15,180 bases of DNA from DASQVO01 sp035640715 (GTDB lineage Bacteria; Actinomycetota; Actinomycetes; Streptosporangiales; Streptosporangiaceae): contig DASQVO010000336.1 of assembly GCA_035640715.1 (NCBI GenBank), positions 1-15,180 of the forward strand. Reading direction: 5' to 3'. The notes under the pieces are model-generated. The model was not told where the DNA came from and did no database searches. It worked only from the letters and a program-made list of their open reading frames with translations. Both the position numbers and the translations under genes were made by a program. Below, piece by piece: positions 1 to 7,271 of the stretch; the stretch's first letter is position 1; every line of letters starts with the position of its first letter.

Positions 1-212
1 TTGGATGCATCGCTTCGCGTGCGGAGGGTCAGCCAGCCGGACAACCGGACCATTAGCAGATACAGGAGGCACAGGAACACGAACGCTGAGCATAGAAGGC
101 CAGGTCAGATGCCGTGGACGAGTTATGGCACCGCACACGGCGACGAAACCAAGAAGCGACAAGGGAGGAGATGACGGCTCGCCTTCGAGGGGCACCAGTG
201 CGCTGACCGCAG

Positions 213-698
213 TCACGTGGTTTCCGCAGCGCTGGGATTCATCTCCTCAGCCGCCGCTTGCACGGCGTCGACGATGCCGAGGTAGCCGGTGCAGCGGCAG
301 ATGTTGCCGGAGAGTTCTTCCCGGATGCGTTCGCGGGACGGGCGTGTCTCGCGGTGCAGAAGGTCGAGCGCGGACATCAGCATGCCGGGCGTGCAGAATC
401 CGCATTGGAGCCCGTGGTGTGCGGAGAAGGCCTCCTGCAGCGGGTGCAGGGTGCCGTCGTCCCCGGCCATGCCTTCGACGGTCGTGAGGGAGCTGCCCTC
501 GGCCTGGACCGCGAGCATGAGGCACGAGCGGACGGGTTCGCCGTCTACCAGGATGGTGCACGCTCCGCACACGCCGTGCTCGCAGCCGACGTGGGTACCG
601 GTGAGCCCGAGGTCTTCGCGCAATGCGTCTGCGAGGGTGCGGCGGGGCTCGACGTCCACGTGGTGGCGGGTTCCGTTGACGGTGAACTCGACGTTCAT
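213..698 (-). CDS. [2Fe-2S] iron-sulfur subunit of a xanthine dehydrogenase/CoxS-type molybdenum hydroxylase
   Basis: This is the small electron-transfer subunit of a three-subunit molybdenum hydroxylase, passing electrons from the molybdenum site to the FAD subunit in the cytoplasm. At 161 residues it has the family's usual length. The N-terminal plant-ferredoxin-like domain carries Cys39, Cys44, Cys47 and Cys59 (GCEHGVCGAC motif). The C-terminal helical domain carries Cys99, Cys102, Cys134 and Cys136 (CGFC and CRC), so both cluster sites are complete. The ATG overlaps the stop of the FAD subunit in an ATGA at 695-698 with only a weak ribosome site, which suggests translational coupling. It is the last gene of the nine-gene operon. 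The family is certain; the substrate is not readable from this subunit. Confidence 0.95.
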   Translation of the reverse strand: MNVEFTVNGTRHHVDVEPRRTLADALREDLGLTGTHVGCEHGVCGACTILVDGEPVRSCLMLAVQAEGSSLTTVEGMAGDDGTLHPLQEAFSAHHGLQCGFCTPGMLMSALDLLHRETRPSRERIREELSGNICRCTGYLGIVDAVQAAAEEMNPSAAETT

Positions 699-1513
699 GC
701 TGCGGCTCGCTGGGTGTCCAGGGTCAGGGCGCGGCGGACGAACTCGCGTGTCATGGCGCGCCGGTATTCGGCCGGGGCGTGGATGTCGCTGGAGGGATTG
801 ATCTCGCCCGCGGCCGCCGCGGCGACCTGATCGATCGGGGCGCCCTCGTTCAGGAGGTGCTCGGCTTCGGCCGGGCGGATCGGGACGCCGCCGACCCCGC
901 CGATGGCGATTCGCCAGCGGCCGGCGGCCTCGGCGGCGACCACGGTCACCAGCCCGAAGTCGCCGTGCCGACGGGAGAATTCAGCGAAGCCCCAGCGTTG
1001 CGGGGTGGGGAACTCGATGGCGATGATCATCTCGTCCTCGGCCAGAGTGGTTTCCAGCGGCCCGGCGAACAACTCGGCCGCCGTCGTGGCACGTGGCCCA
1101 CCAGGACCGGCGATGTGGATCGTGGCTTCCAGCGCGGCGGCGACCACGGGCAGTTCCGCGGCGGGGTCGGCGTGGGCGATACTGCCGCCGCTCGTGCCCC
1201 TTGACCGGATCGCGGTATGCCCGATCCACCGCGCGGCTTCGGCCAGCAGCGGGTGCGCGGTCTGCTCGGCCAGCCGCGCGTGCCGCACGAGCGCACCGAG
1301 CCGCACCCCGCCGTCCACGGGGATGATCGTGGACAGTCCGGGGATCCGGTTGATGTCTACCAGCAGGCGGGGCCGGGCCATCCGCAGGGCGAGGACCGGC
1401 ATGAGGCTCTGGCCGCCAGCGATGATCTTGCCGTCGCCGTCGGCGTCGGCCAGCGCGCGCACGGCTTCACCGACGCTGTGGGCTCTGAGGTAGTCGAACG
1501 GTGCGGGCTTCAT
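695..1513 (-). CDS. FAD-binding medium subunit of the molybdenum hydroxylase (CoxM/XDH FAD subunit type)
   Basis: This is the flavoprotein subunit that takes electrons from the [2Fe-2S] subunit and passes them to an external acceptor. The 272-residue protein has the two FAD-binding signatures of the family: AGGQS at residues 32-36 and TSGGSIAHADPAAELP at 107-122 (the usual form is TIGGS). The C-terminal third fits the CO dehydrogenase flavoprotein C-terminal domain. The frame stays open for 61 codons upstream, but that extension is Arg-rich and lies inside the preceding gene. The ATG at 1513 has a GAAAGG ribosome site and gives the standard MKPAPFDYL-type start. It is separated from the crotonase gene by 10 bases and overlaps the iron-sulfur gene by 4. 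Confidence 0.94.
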   Translation of the reverse strand: MKPAPFDYLRAHSVGEAVRALADADGDGKIIAGGQSLMPVLALRMARPRLLVDINRIPGLSTIIPVDGGVRLGALVRHARLAEQTAHPLLAEAARWIGHTAIRSRGTSGGSIAHADPAAELPVVAAALEATIHIAGPGGPRATTAAELFAGPLETTLAEDEMIIAIEFPTPQRWGFAEFSRRHGDFGLVTVVAAEAAGRWRIAIGGVGGVPIRPAEAEHLLNEGAPIDQVAAAAAGEINPSSDIHAPAEYRRAMTREFVRRALTLDTQRAAA

Positions 1514-1523
1514 GACGGACCTT

Positions 1524-2252
1524 TCAGCGGCCGCGGAACCGGGGCGCGCGTTTCTCGGCGCGAGCGCGTTTGCTTTCTGCGAAGTCTTCGCTGTGCCAGC
1601 AGGCGTCGAATGCCTCGTCCAGCGCCGGGTTCCAGGGCGTGGGCTCGAACAGGGTCTCCAACGCGGCCTTCGAATAGCGCAGTGACAGCGGAGCAAAGCT
1701 GGTGATTTCCTTGGCCCAGGCCAGCGCGTCGCTCAGCGGACCGATCCGGTCCGCAAGACCATAGGAGCGGGCCAGGTCGGCGCCGATTTCCTGGCAGCCG
1801 AGCAGCACCGCGCGGGCCGGGCCGCCTCCGGCCAGCAGGGCCAGCCGGCGGATCGTCCAGGGATCGACGGCCAGCCCGTTCCGGGCGGTCGGCACGGCGA
1901 ACGTCGCCGATGGGGCCGCGACCCTCAGGTCGCAGGCGATCGCGAGTTGCGTACCCGCGCCGATGGCCGGCCCGTTGACGGCGGCGATCACCGGCACCGG
2001 CAGGGCGGTGATGGTGCGCAGCGCACCGTAGAGCGCCGCCCGGAAGCCGTCGCCGTACACTCCACTGAGGTCCGCGCCGGAACAGAAACTTGTGCCCCGG
2101 CCAGTGACCACCAGCGCCCGGAGCCCGGTCCCGGCCAGCTTCTCCACCGCCTGACGCAGGGCCTCAAGATGCTCGGCGTCCAGCGCATTGCGCTTCTCGT
2201 GCCGGTCGAGGATGATCAGCCCGACCTCGCCGTGGGTTTCCGTGGTGATCAA
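1524..2252 (-). CDS. Crotonase-superfamily protein (enoyl-CoA hydratase/isomerase fold) lacking both hydratase glutamates
   Basis: The 242-residue protein has the crotonase fold, which binds acyl-CoA esters and stabilises enolate-like intermediates. The oxyanion-hole segments are present: CSGADL around residues 57-62 and NGPAIGAG at 93-100. Aligned by eye with rat mitochondrial enoyl-CoA hydratase, Glu144 is replaced by Gln102 and Glu164 by Thr122, so ordinary hydration of enoyl-CoA is doubtful. Asp130, eight residues after Thr122, falls at the position of the catalytic Asp of dienoyl-CoA isomerase and 4-chlorobenzoyl-CoA dehalogenase (alignment inference). The start is TTG at 2252, overlapping the upstream stop as TTGA, with a good GGGAGG at 2260-2265. 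The gene sits between the large and FAD subunit genes of the molybdenum hydroxylase. The family is sure; the reaction is unknown. Confidence 0.9.
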   Translation of the reverse strand: MITTETHGEVGLIILDRHEKRNALDAEHLEALRQAVEKLAGTGLRALVVTGRGTSFCSGADLSGVYGDGFRAALYGALRTITALPVPVIAAVNGPAIGAGTQLAIACDLRVAAPSATFAVPTARNGLAVDPWTIRRLALLAGGGPARAVLLGCQEIGADLARSYGLADRIGPLSDALAWAKEITSFAPLSLRYSKAALETLFEPTPWNPALDEAFDACWHSEDFAESKRARAEKRAPRFRGR

Positions 2253-4594
2253 CGCAATGCCTCCCAGACGGCGGCCGGGGTGAGCGGCAGATGAGTGACC
2301 CGCACCCCGAGGGCGTCGGTGAGCGCGCCGGCCAGGACAGCGTTAGGGCCGAGCGTGCCGCCCTCCCCCACGCCGCGCACGCCCAGCGGGTTGTCCGCCG
2401 GCTTGGACAGGTGGCCGATGACGAGATCGGGGACTTCGGCGCTGGTGGGCATCAGGTAGTCCATCAGCGTGCCGGTGGACAGATTCCCCGCCTCATCGTA
2501 GATCAGGTGCTCGTACAGAGCTCCACCCAGGCCTTGGGCGATCGCGCCGGCGATCTGGCCTTCCACCACCTGCGGGTTGATGACGGTGCCGGCGTCCTCG
2601 ACGCACACCCACTTCAGGATCCGCAGCTCGCCGGTAGCGCGATCGATCTCGATGACCGCGGCCTGAGCCCCGGCAGCGAAGGCGCCCCGGATGGGGTCGT
2701 AGAACTCCGTGGCCTCCAGACCGGGCTCGATGCCCTCCGGGAGCCGGTTCGACTCGAGGTAGGCGACCCGGGCCAGCTCGGCGAGCGTGCCCAGCGGCTT
2801 CTCCTCGCCCGCGACCCGGATCTTCCCGCCGGTGACGGTCAGGTCGCCCGCGCTGGCCTCGTAGAATCCGGCGGCGAGCCGGAGGATCTTCTCCCGCACG
2901 GTGGTGCCGGCCCGGTGCGCCGCGCCACCGCCGATGACGGCCTGGCGCGAGGAAAAGGCACCGAAGCCCCACAGAGACTCGTTGGTGTCCCCAATGTGGA
3001 CCTCGACGTCCTCATAGCGCACCCCGACCGCGTCGGCCACGATCTGCGCGATGGTGGTCTCCAGGCCCTGCCCTTGAGAGGTGACGCCGGACAGCACGGT
3101 GACCCGGCCGTCGGGGTTGACGCGGACGGTGCAGGCGTCGTGCCCGGTGCGGAACGGCATGCGTGGCCCGGCCGACGCGGCGCGCCCGAGTCCGGTCAGC
3201 TCGTTGTAACAGGCCAGACCGAGCCCGATAGGGTTCTCTCCCGCCTCACGGCGCCGCCGCTGCTCGGCGCGGAACTGCTCGTATCCGATCGCCTCGACGG
3301 CCTTTTCGAGGCATTCGCCGTACCAGCCGGAGTCGTCGACCAGCCGGGACGGCATCCGGTACGGGATCTCAGCCGGGGTGATCAGGTTGCGCCGCCGGAT
3401 GTCCAGCCCCGATATGCCGAGCTGCTGGGCGGCGTCGTCCATTACCGACTCCATGGCGAACACGCTGGCCGGGCGGGCAACCCCGCGATAGGGCCCGGAC
3501 GGCGCGGTGTTGGTCGCGACCCCGCGGACCGTGCACCGGTAGTGCCGCAGCCGGTATGGCCCCGACAGGAGACCGCCGGCCATGAGCGGTTCGATGCCGC
3601 CCGTCCAGGGGTAGACCGAGTAGGCACCCACGTTGCAGGTGACGTCGGCGTCGAGCGCCAGCAGTTCGCCGTCGGCGCTGAACCCGGCTTTCACCCGGTA
3701 CCGGTGGTCCCGCGCGTGGGTGGCCGCCAGCAGGTGCTCGGCCCGGTCTTCTACCCACTTCACCGGGAAGCCCCGCATCCGGCGGGCGATCACGCACAAA
3801 GCGACGTCCTCGGGATAGAGCACGGCTTTCGTGCCGAACCCGCCCCCCACGTCAGGAGCGATCACCCGGACGTTGCCCTCGGGCAGGCCGAGCAGTTCGG
3901 CGAGCATGTTGCGGACGATGTGCGGCACCTGGGTGCCGGACCACAGGATGAGCTTGTCCTCACTGGCGTCCCACAGCGCGACCCCGGCGCGGCATTCCAT
4001 CGGATTGCCGGCATGCCGGTTGGTGAGAAGTTCGCGCTCCACCACGAGGTCCGCACCGGCCAGCGCCTCGGGCACGTCGCCGGTGTCGAAGGTCCGCTCC
4101 AGCAGGACGTTGTCCGGCGCCTCGGCATGAACCGGTTCCTCGGGCGGCAGCCAGGCGGTGACCGTCGCCGGCAGCGGTTCGTAGTCGACGTCGATCAGCT
4201 CCAGGGCGTCCTCGGCCAGATAGCGGTCCTCGGCGATCACGGCCGCCAAGGGTTCGCCGGCGAAGCGGACCTTCTCCCGGGCCAGGACCGGCTGCTCGGT
4301 GACCACATAGGACGGCAGCGCGGACAGCGCGCGCAGCGCGACCGCGGCGAAGTCCGGCAGGTCACCCGTGAACACGCCGTGCACCCGCGGCGCCGAGCGT
4401 GCCGCGGACGCGTCGATATCGGCGATCCGCGCATGCCCGTAGGGACTGCGCAGGAACGCCACATGCCGCATCCGCGGCAACTGCAGATCCGAGACGTAGC
4501 GGCCGCGGCCGGTGAGCAGCCGCGTGTCCTCCTTGCGGCGCACCACCCGGCCGACGGCGGGCTGGTTGTCAGTGGTCGGCACGGCTGCGCTCAC
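2249..4594 (-). CDS. Molybdopterin-binding large subunit of a xanthine dehydrogenase-family hydroxylase (CoxL form II-like)
   Basis: This is the catalytic subunit carrying the molybdenum cofactor. Enzymes of this family hydroxylate aldehydes, N-heterocycles, CoA thioesters or other activated carbons with water as the oxygen source. The protein is 781 residues, normal for the family. The N-terminal aldehyde oxidase a/b hammerhead domain covers about residues 13-145 and the molybdopterin domain the rest. Visible cofactor motifs are GGFG at 251-254, PYRGVARP at 368-375, QGQG at 507-510 and GVGEGG at 741-746 with the base Glu744. The active-site loop is close to the AYRGAGR of form II proteins. 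It lacks the AYxCSFR with cysteine of true CO dehydrogenase, so CO oxidation is not expected. The GTG start overlaps the SDR stop as GTGA, and no separate strong ribosome site is seen. Confidence 0.93.
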   Translation of the reverse strand: MSAAVPTTDNQPAVGRVVRRKEDTRLLTGRGRYVSDLQLPRMRHVAFLRSPYGHARIADIDASAARSAPRVHGVFTGDLPDFAAVALRALSALPSYVVTEQPVLAREKVRFAGEPLAAVIAEDRYLAEDALELIDVDYEPLPATVTAWLPPEEPVHAEAPDNVLLERTFDTGDVPEALAGADLVVERELLTNRHAGNPMECRAGVALWDASEDKLILWSGTQVPHIVRNMLAELLGLPEGNVRVIAPDVGGGFGTKAVLYPEDVALCVIARRMRGFPVKWVEDRAEHLLAATHARDHRYRVKAGFSADGELLALDADVTCNVGAYSVYPWTGGIEPLMAGGLLSGPYRLRHYRCTVRGVATNTAPSGPYRGVARPASVFAMESVMDDAAQQLGISGLDIRRRNLITPAEIPYRMPSRLVDDSGWYGECLEKAVEAIGYEQFRAEQRRRREAGENPIGLGLACYNELTGLGRAASAGPRMPFRTGHDACTVRVNPDGRVTVLSGVTSQGQGLETTIAQIVADAVGVRYEDVEVHIGDTNESLWGFGAFSSRQAVIGGGAAHRAGTTVREKILRLAAGFYEASAGDLTVTGGKIRVAGEEKPLGTLAELARVAYLESNRLPEGIEPGLEATEFYDPIRGAFAAGAQAAVIEIDRATGELRILKWVCVEDAGTVINPQVVEGQIAGAIAQGLGGALYEHLIYDEAGNLSTGTLMDYLMPTSAEVPDLVIGHLSKPADNPLGVRGVGEGGTLGPNAVLAGALTDALGVRVTHLPLTPAAVWEALR
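2260..2265 (-). promoter_or_regulatory. Ribosome binding site that decides the TTG start of the crotonase gene
   Basis: Read on the minus strand, GGGAGG lies seven bases before the TTG at 2252 and inside the 3' end of the upstream large-subunit gene. It supports the unusual TTG as the true start, giving a TTGA stop/start overlap. Confidence 0.7.
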
Positions 4595-5355
4595 GGCATC
4601 GCATAGCCGCCGTTGACCGACACCACCTGACCGGTGGTCCAGGACGACAGCGGCGAGGCCAGAAGCAGCACGATCGGGGTGATGTCCTCGGGCCGCCCCA
4701 GGCGCCGCAGCGGGTAGGCGGAGAGAATCTTCTTCATCTTGGCATCGTCGGCGTGGCCGGTGTGGGAGTCCAGGCTCGCGGTCTGCACCAGCGCGATCGA
4801 CACGGCGTTGGCGCGGATGCCGTACCGGGCCAGCTCCTTAGCCAGCGACTTGGTCAGCCCCACCGTCGTCGACCGCGTGGTCGCGGTGACCAGCAGCCGG
4901 GACTCACCGACCCGGCCGGAGTCGCCCATCAGGCTGACGATCGCACCGCCGCCATTTTCGGCCATCTGCCGGGCCACGGCCTGGGTGACACGCAGCGTCC
5001 CCGCGACGGTCACGCCGATCTGCGGCGCCCAGTCCTCTTCGGTGGTCTCCAGGAACGGCTTGCTCTGGGTCGCGGCGGCGTTGTTGATGAGGATGCCGAC
5101 CGGGCCGAGCTGCGCCGTGACCTCTCCGACGGCACGGGTCACCGACTCGCCGTCCTGCAGGTCCGCGCCGACCGCGACGGCCTTCACGCCGAGAGTAGCG
5201 GCTTCCTTGGCTGCGGCCTCGGCGCCGCCGGACGAGGAGTTGTAGTGGAAGGCGACGTTGGCGCCCTCCCCGGCGAACGCCAGCCCGATCGCCCGGCCGA
5301 GGCCCTGCCCGGCACCGGTGACGAGCACGTTCTTGCCGCTCAGTTTCAGGTCCAT
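4591..5355 (-). CDS. SDR-fold (short-chain dehydrogenase/reductase) protein without the catalytic tetrad
   Basis: The 254-residue protein has a Rossmann fold of the classical SDR type, with TGAGQGLG at residues 13-20 for dinucleotide binding, NNAA at 91-94 and a normal C-terminal VNGGYAMP. The active site is not normal. Aligned without gaps to E. coli FabG around the active site, the catalytic Asn, Ser, Tyr and Lys positions hold Thr116, Gly144, Thr157 and Arg161. It may bind NAD(P) without classical SDR catalysis, use a different mechanism, or act as a partner protein; this is inference. The ATG at 5355 follows an AGAAGGG ribosome site, 12 bases after the MBL gene's stop. It overlaps the large-subunit gene by 4 bases. 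Confidence 0.9.
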   Translation of the reverse strand: MDLKLSGKNVLVTGAGQGLGRAIGLAFAGEGANVAFHYNSSSGGAEAAAKEAATLGVKAVAVGADLQDGESVTRAVGEVTAQLGPVGILINNAAATQSKPFLETTEEDWAPQIGVTVAGTLRVTQAVARQMAENGGGAIVSLMGDSGRVGESRLLVTATTRSTTVGLTKSLAKELARYGIRANAVSIALVQTASLDSHTGHADDAKMKKILSAYPLRRLGRPEDITPIVLLLASPLSSWTTGQVVSVNGGYAMP

Positions 5356-5367
5356 GGGTGTGCCCTT

Positions 5368-6162
5368 CTAGATGAACTGGAACCGGCGCTCGCCGGAGAC
5401 CGTAACGAGGCGGCCGAACCGCAGTCCCGGGAAGTGCGCTGCGGCGATCAGGTCGGGACGATCGTTGACCTCGCCGATCAGCCGCTCCCGTACCCGCCTG
5501 GCCGCGGCCCGGTCTTCGTCGAACACCGCCTCCCAGGTGGGATCGGTGAGCTCGATGGTGGAGTGGGCCACATCGCCGAGCAGCAGCGCGCGCTCCCCTT
5601 CGCTGGACACCACGAAGATCGTGGAGCCGGGAGTGTGGCCCGGCACGTGCCGGGTGTCGAGGCCGGGTGCGATCGTGGTGTCCCGGTCGAAGGTTTCCAG
5701 CTGGCCGGTGAGCGGGGACAGCTTCCGCACCGCACCGGGTTCGGCTTCCGGCCTCGCCACGAAATGCTCCCAGTCGGCGGCGTGCACGCGGTAGGTCGCG
5801 TTCGGGAAGACGATCTGGCCTTTCTTCGTGGCCCAGCCGACGTGGTCGAAGTGCAGGTGGGTGAAGACCACATCGGTCACGTCCTCCGGGCTCACCCCGA
5901 ACATGCGCAGGCTTTCCAGGAACTGGCCGCCGCGGTACTTGTCGTTGCTGATCGTGCCGACACCGGCGTCGATCAGTACCACCCGCTCGGCCGTGCGCAG
6001 CAGGAAGCCCCCGAGCGTCAGCTTCAGGTTCCCGCGTTCGTCGAGTTCGTCCTCGTGACAGGCCCACGGGTCCGCATCACCCGGCCGGAACAGGACCTCC
6101 CGTGCCGGTTCGCGTCCGTCGCCGTCGTAGACCGGCTCGATCGTCAGCGCACCGATCTTCAC
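5368..6162 (-). CDS. MBL-fold metallo-hydrolase, lactonase-like
   Basis: The 264-residue metallo-beta-lactamase-fold protein has a complete dinuclear metal site. HLHFDH at residues 102-107 gives His102, His104, Asp106 and His107, and His176 (PGHTPGS), Asp197 (LLGDVAH) and His243 (AAHFPG) complete it. The HLHFDH plus PGHTPG pattern resembles N-acyl-homoserine lactonase-type members, so a lactone or other ester-like ring substrate within the pathway is plausible, though the fold is too versatile to be sure. No signal peptide is seen, so it should be cytoplasmic. The start is GTG at 6162, overlapping the alcohol dehydrogenase stop as GTGA; its own ribosome site is weak, consistent with coupling. 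A thiolesterase role acting on CoA esters is an alternative. Confidence 0.9.
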   Translation of the reverse strand: MKIGALTIEPVYDGDGREPAREVLFRPGDADPWACHEDELDERGNLKLTLGGFLLRTAERVVLIDAGVGTISNDKYRGGQFLESLRMFGVSPEDVTDVVFTHLHFDHVGWATKKGQIVFPNATYRVHAADWEHFVARPEAEPGAVRKLSPLTGQLETFDRDTTIAPGLDTRHVPGHTPGSTIFVVSSEGERALLLGDVAHSTIELTDPTWEAVFDEDRAAARRVRERLIGEVNDRPDLIAAAHFPGLRFGRLVTVSGERRFQFI

Positions 6163-7271
6163 GTCGGCGTCCCGGGTGTGACCAGGGTGCGGATGCCCTG
6201 GCCGTCGGCCATCTCCTGCAGGGCTTTTTCGATATCGCCGAGCCCGCCGTGCCCGGTGACCATCGCCGCGAGGTCAAGCTGCCTCGCCCGCACGTACTCG
6301 AAGTAACGCGGCAGGTCGTGCGGAGCGTCGAGCGAGCCGGCCACGCACCCCGTGAGCGTTCGGGCGAAATGGAACAGCTCGAGCGCGCTGAAGCTCACCT
6401 TTTCGTCCTTGCCGCCGATACCGACGACACAGGCGGTCCCGCCGCGCCGGGTCATCCCCCACGCGTCGCGGATCGTGCGCGCCGAGCCGACGCAGTCGAA
6501 TGCGTAGTCCACGCCCTGGCCGCCGGTCAGCCCGCGGACGGCCTTCTTGGTCTCGTCGCCGGCCGGCACGAAGTGATCGGCGCCGAGCTCGGTAGCGATC
6601 CCGGCCTTGCCCGTGTTGCGGTCGACGGCGATGATCGTGCTCGCGTCGGCCAGCTTCGCCCCCTGGATGGCGGCCAGGCCCACCCCGCCCAGGCCGAGCA
6701 CGAGCACCGAGGAGCCGGGCTCGACCGCGACGGTCTTGGTGACCGCGCCCACGCCCGTGGTAACGGCGCAGCCGAGCAGGGCGGCATCGGCCGAGCTGAT
6801 GTCGTCCGGCACCTTCACAGCGGCGACCGCCGGCACGACGGTCTGCTCGGCGAACGAGCCGACGGTGAGCCCGGGATAGACCGGCTCGCCCTCGGCGTCG
6901 AGCGCGTAGGGCTCGTTGGTCCGCGCCGAACCATTGACGCACAGGTGGGCCTCACCGCGCCGGCAGTGCACACATTCGCCGCAGGGCGTGATCCACAGCA
7001 GGATCACCCGGTCCCCTTCGGCGAGGCCAGTCACCCCCAGGCCGGTCTCCAGCACCGTGCCGCACGCCTCGTGCCCGAGCACGGCGGGCAGCGGCTGCGC
7101 GAGTACGCCGCGGGCCAGCGAGAGATCCGAATGGCAGACGCCGGTGGCGTCGATGCGTACCCGGATGTCGCCCCAGCCGACGTCCCGTAGCCGGATGCGC
7201 TCGACGGTCATCGCCGCACCGGGCGAACGCAGCACCGCGGCGTCGATCTCGACCTGATATCCCTGGCTCAC
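6159..7271 (-). CDS. Zinc-dependent medium-chain alcohol dehydrogenase
   Basis: This 370-residue NAD(P)-dependent enzyme interconverts an alcohol and its aldehyde or ketone. Catalytic zinc ligands are seen at Cys46 (GVCHSD), His67 with Glu68 (LGHEACG) and Cys168 (LLGCAVTTG). The structural zinc lobe has Cys97, Cys100, Cys103 and Cys111. The Rossmann motif GLGGVG is at 193-198, and Asp217 at the end of the next strand favours NAD over NADP. The pattern resembles class III-like and aryl/benzyl-alcohol dehydrogenases. It is cotranscribed with the downstream-acting aldehyde dehydrogenase, suggesting alcohol-to-acid oxidation in two steps. The GTG start at 7271 overlaps the aldehyde dehydrogenase stop (GTGA), with AAGGCGG a few bases upstream as a moderate ribosome site. 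Confidence 0.93.
   Translation of the reverse strand: MSQGYQVEIDAAVLRSPGAAMTVERIRLRDVGWGDIRVRIDATGVCHSDLSLARGVLAQPLPAVLGHEACGTVLETGLGVTGLAEGDRVILLWITPCGECVHCRRGEAHLCVNGSARTNEPYALDAEGEPVYPGLTVGSFAEQTVVPAVAAVKVPDDISSADAALLGCAVTTGVGAVTKTVAVEPGSSVLVLGLGGVGLAAIQGAKLADASTIIAVDRNTGKAGIATELGADHFVPAGDETKKAVRGLTGGQGVDYAFDCVGSARTIRDAWGMTRRGGTACVVGIGGKDEKVSFSALELFHFARTLTGCVAGSLDAPHDLPRYFEYVRARQLDLAAMVTGHGGLGDIEKALQEMADGQGIRTLVTPGTPT

Noticed and set aside
1..93. Minus-strand open frame starting with ATG at 93 and running off the left edge (31 codons)
   Set aside because: No ribosome site, many T-ending codons unlike the neighbouring genes, and no recognisable protein; cannot be supported from this window.
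171..206. Tiny plus-strand frame (11 codons) after an AAGGGAGGAG sequence
   Set aside because: The ribosome-site-like purine run touches the ATG with no spacing, and the peptide has no known counterpart.
5..487. Plus-strand open frame of 160 codons at the left edge
   Set aside because: Arg/Gly-rich translation without recognisable motifs, overlapping the iron-sulfur gene on the other strand; a typical high-GC shadow.
2291..4606. 771-codon plus-strand open frame opposite the molybdenum hydroxylase large subunit
   Set aside because: It is an antisense shadow of a gene with complete family motifs; long antisense frames are common in high-GC DNA and its composition is not protein-like.
4753..6306. 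517-codon plus-strand frame opposite the SDR and MBL genes
   Set aside because: Antisense shadow spanning two well-supported genes; no domains recognised.
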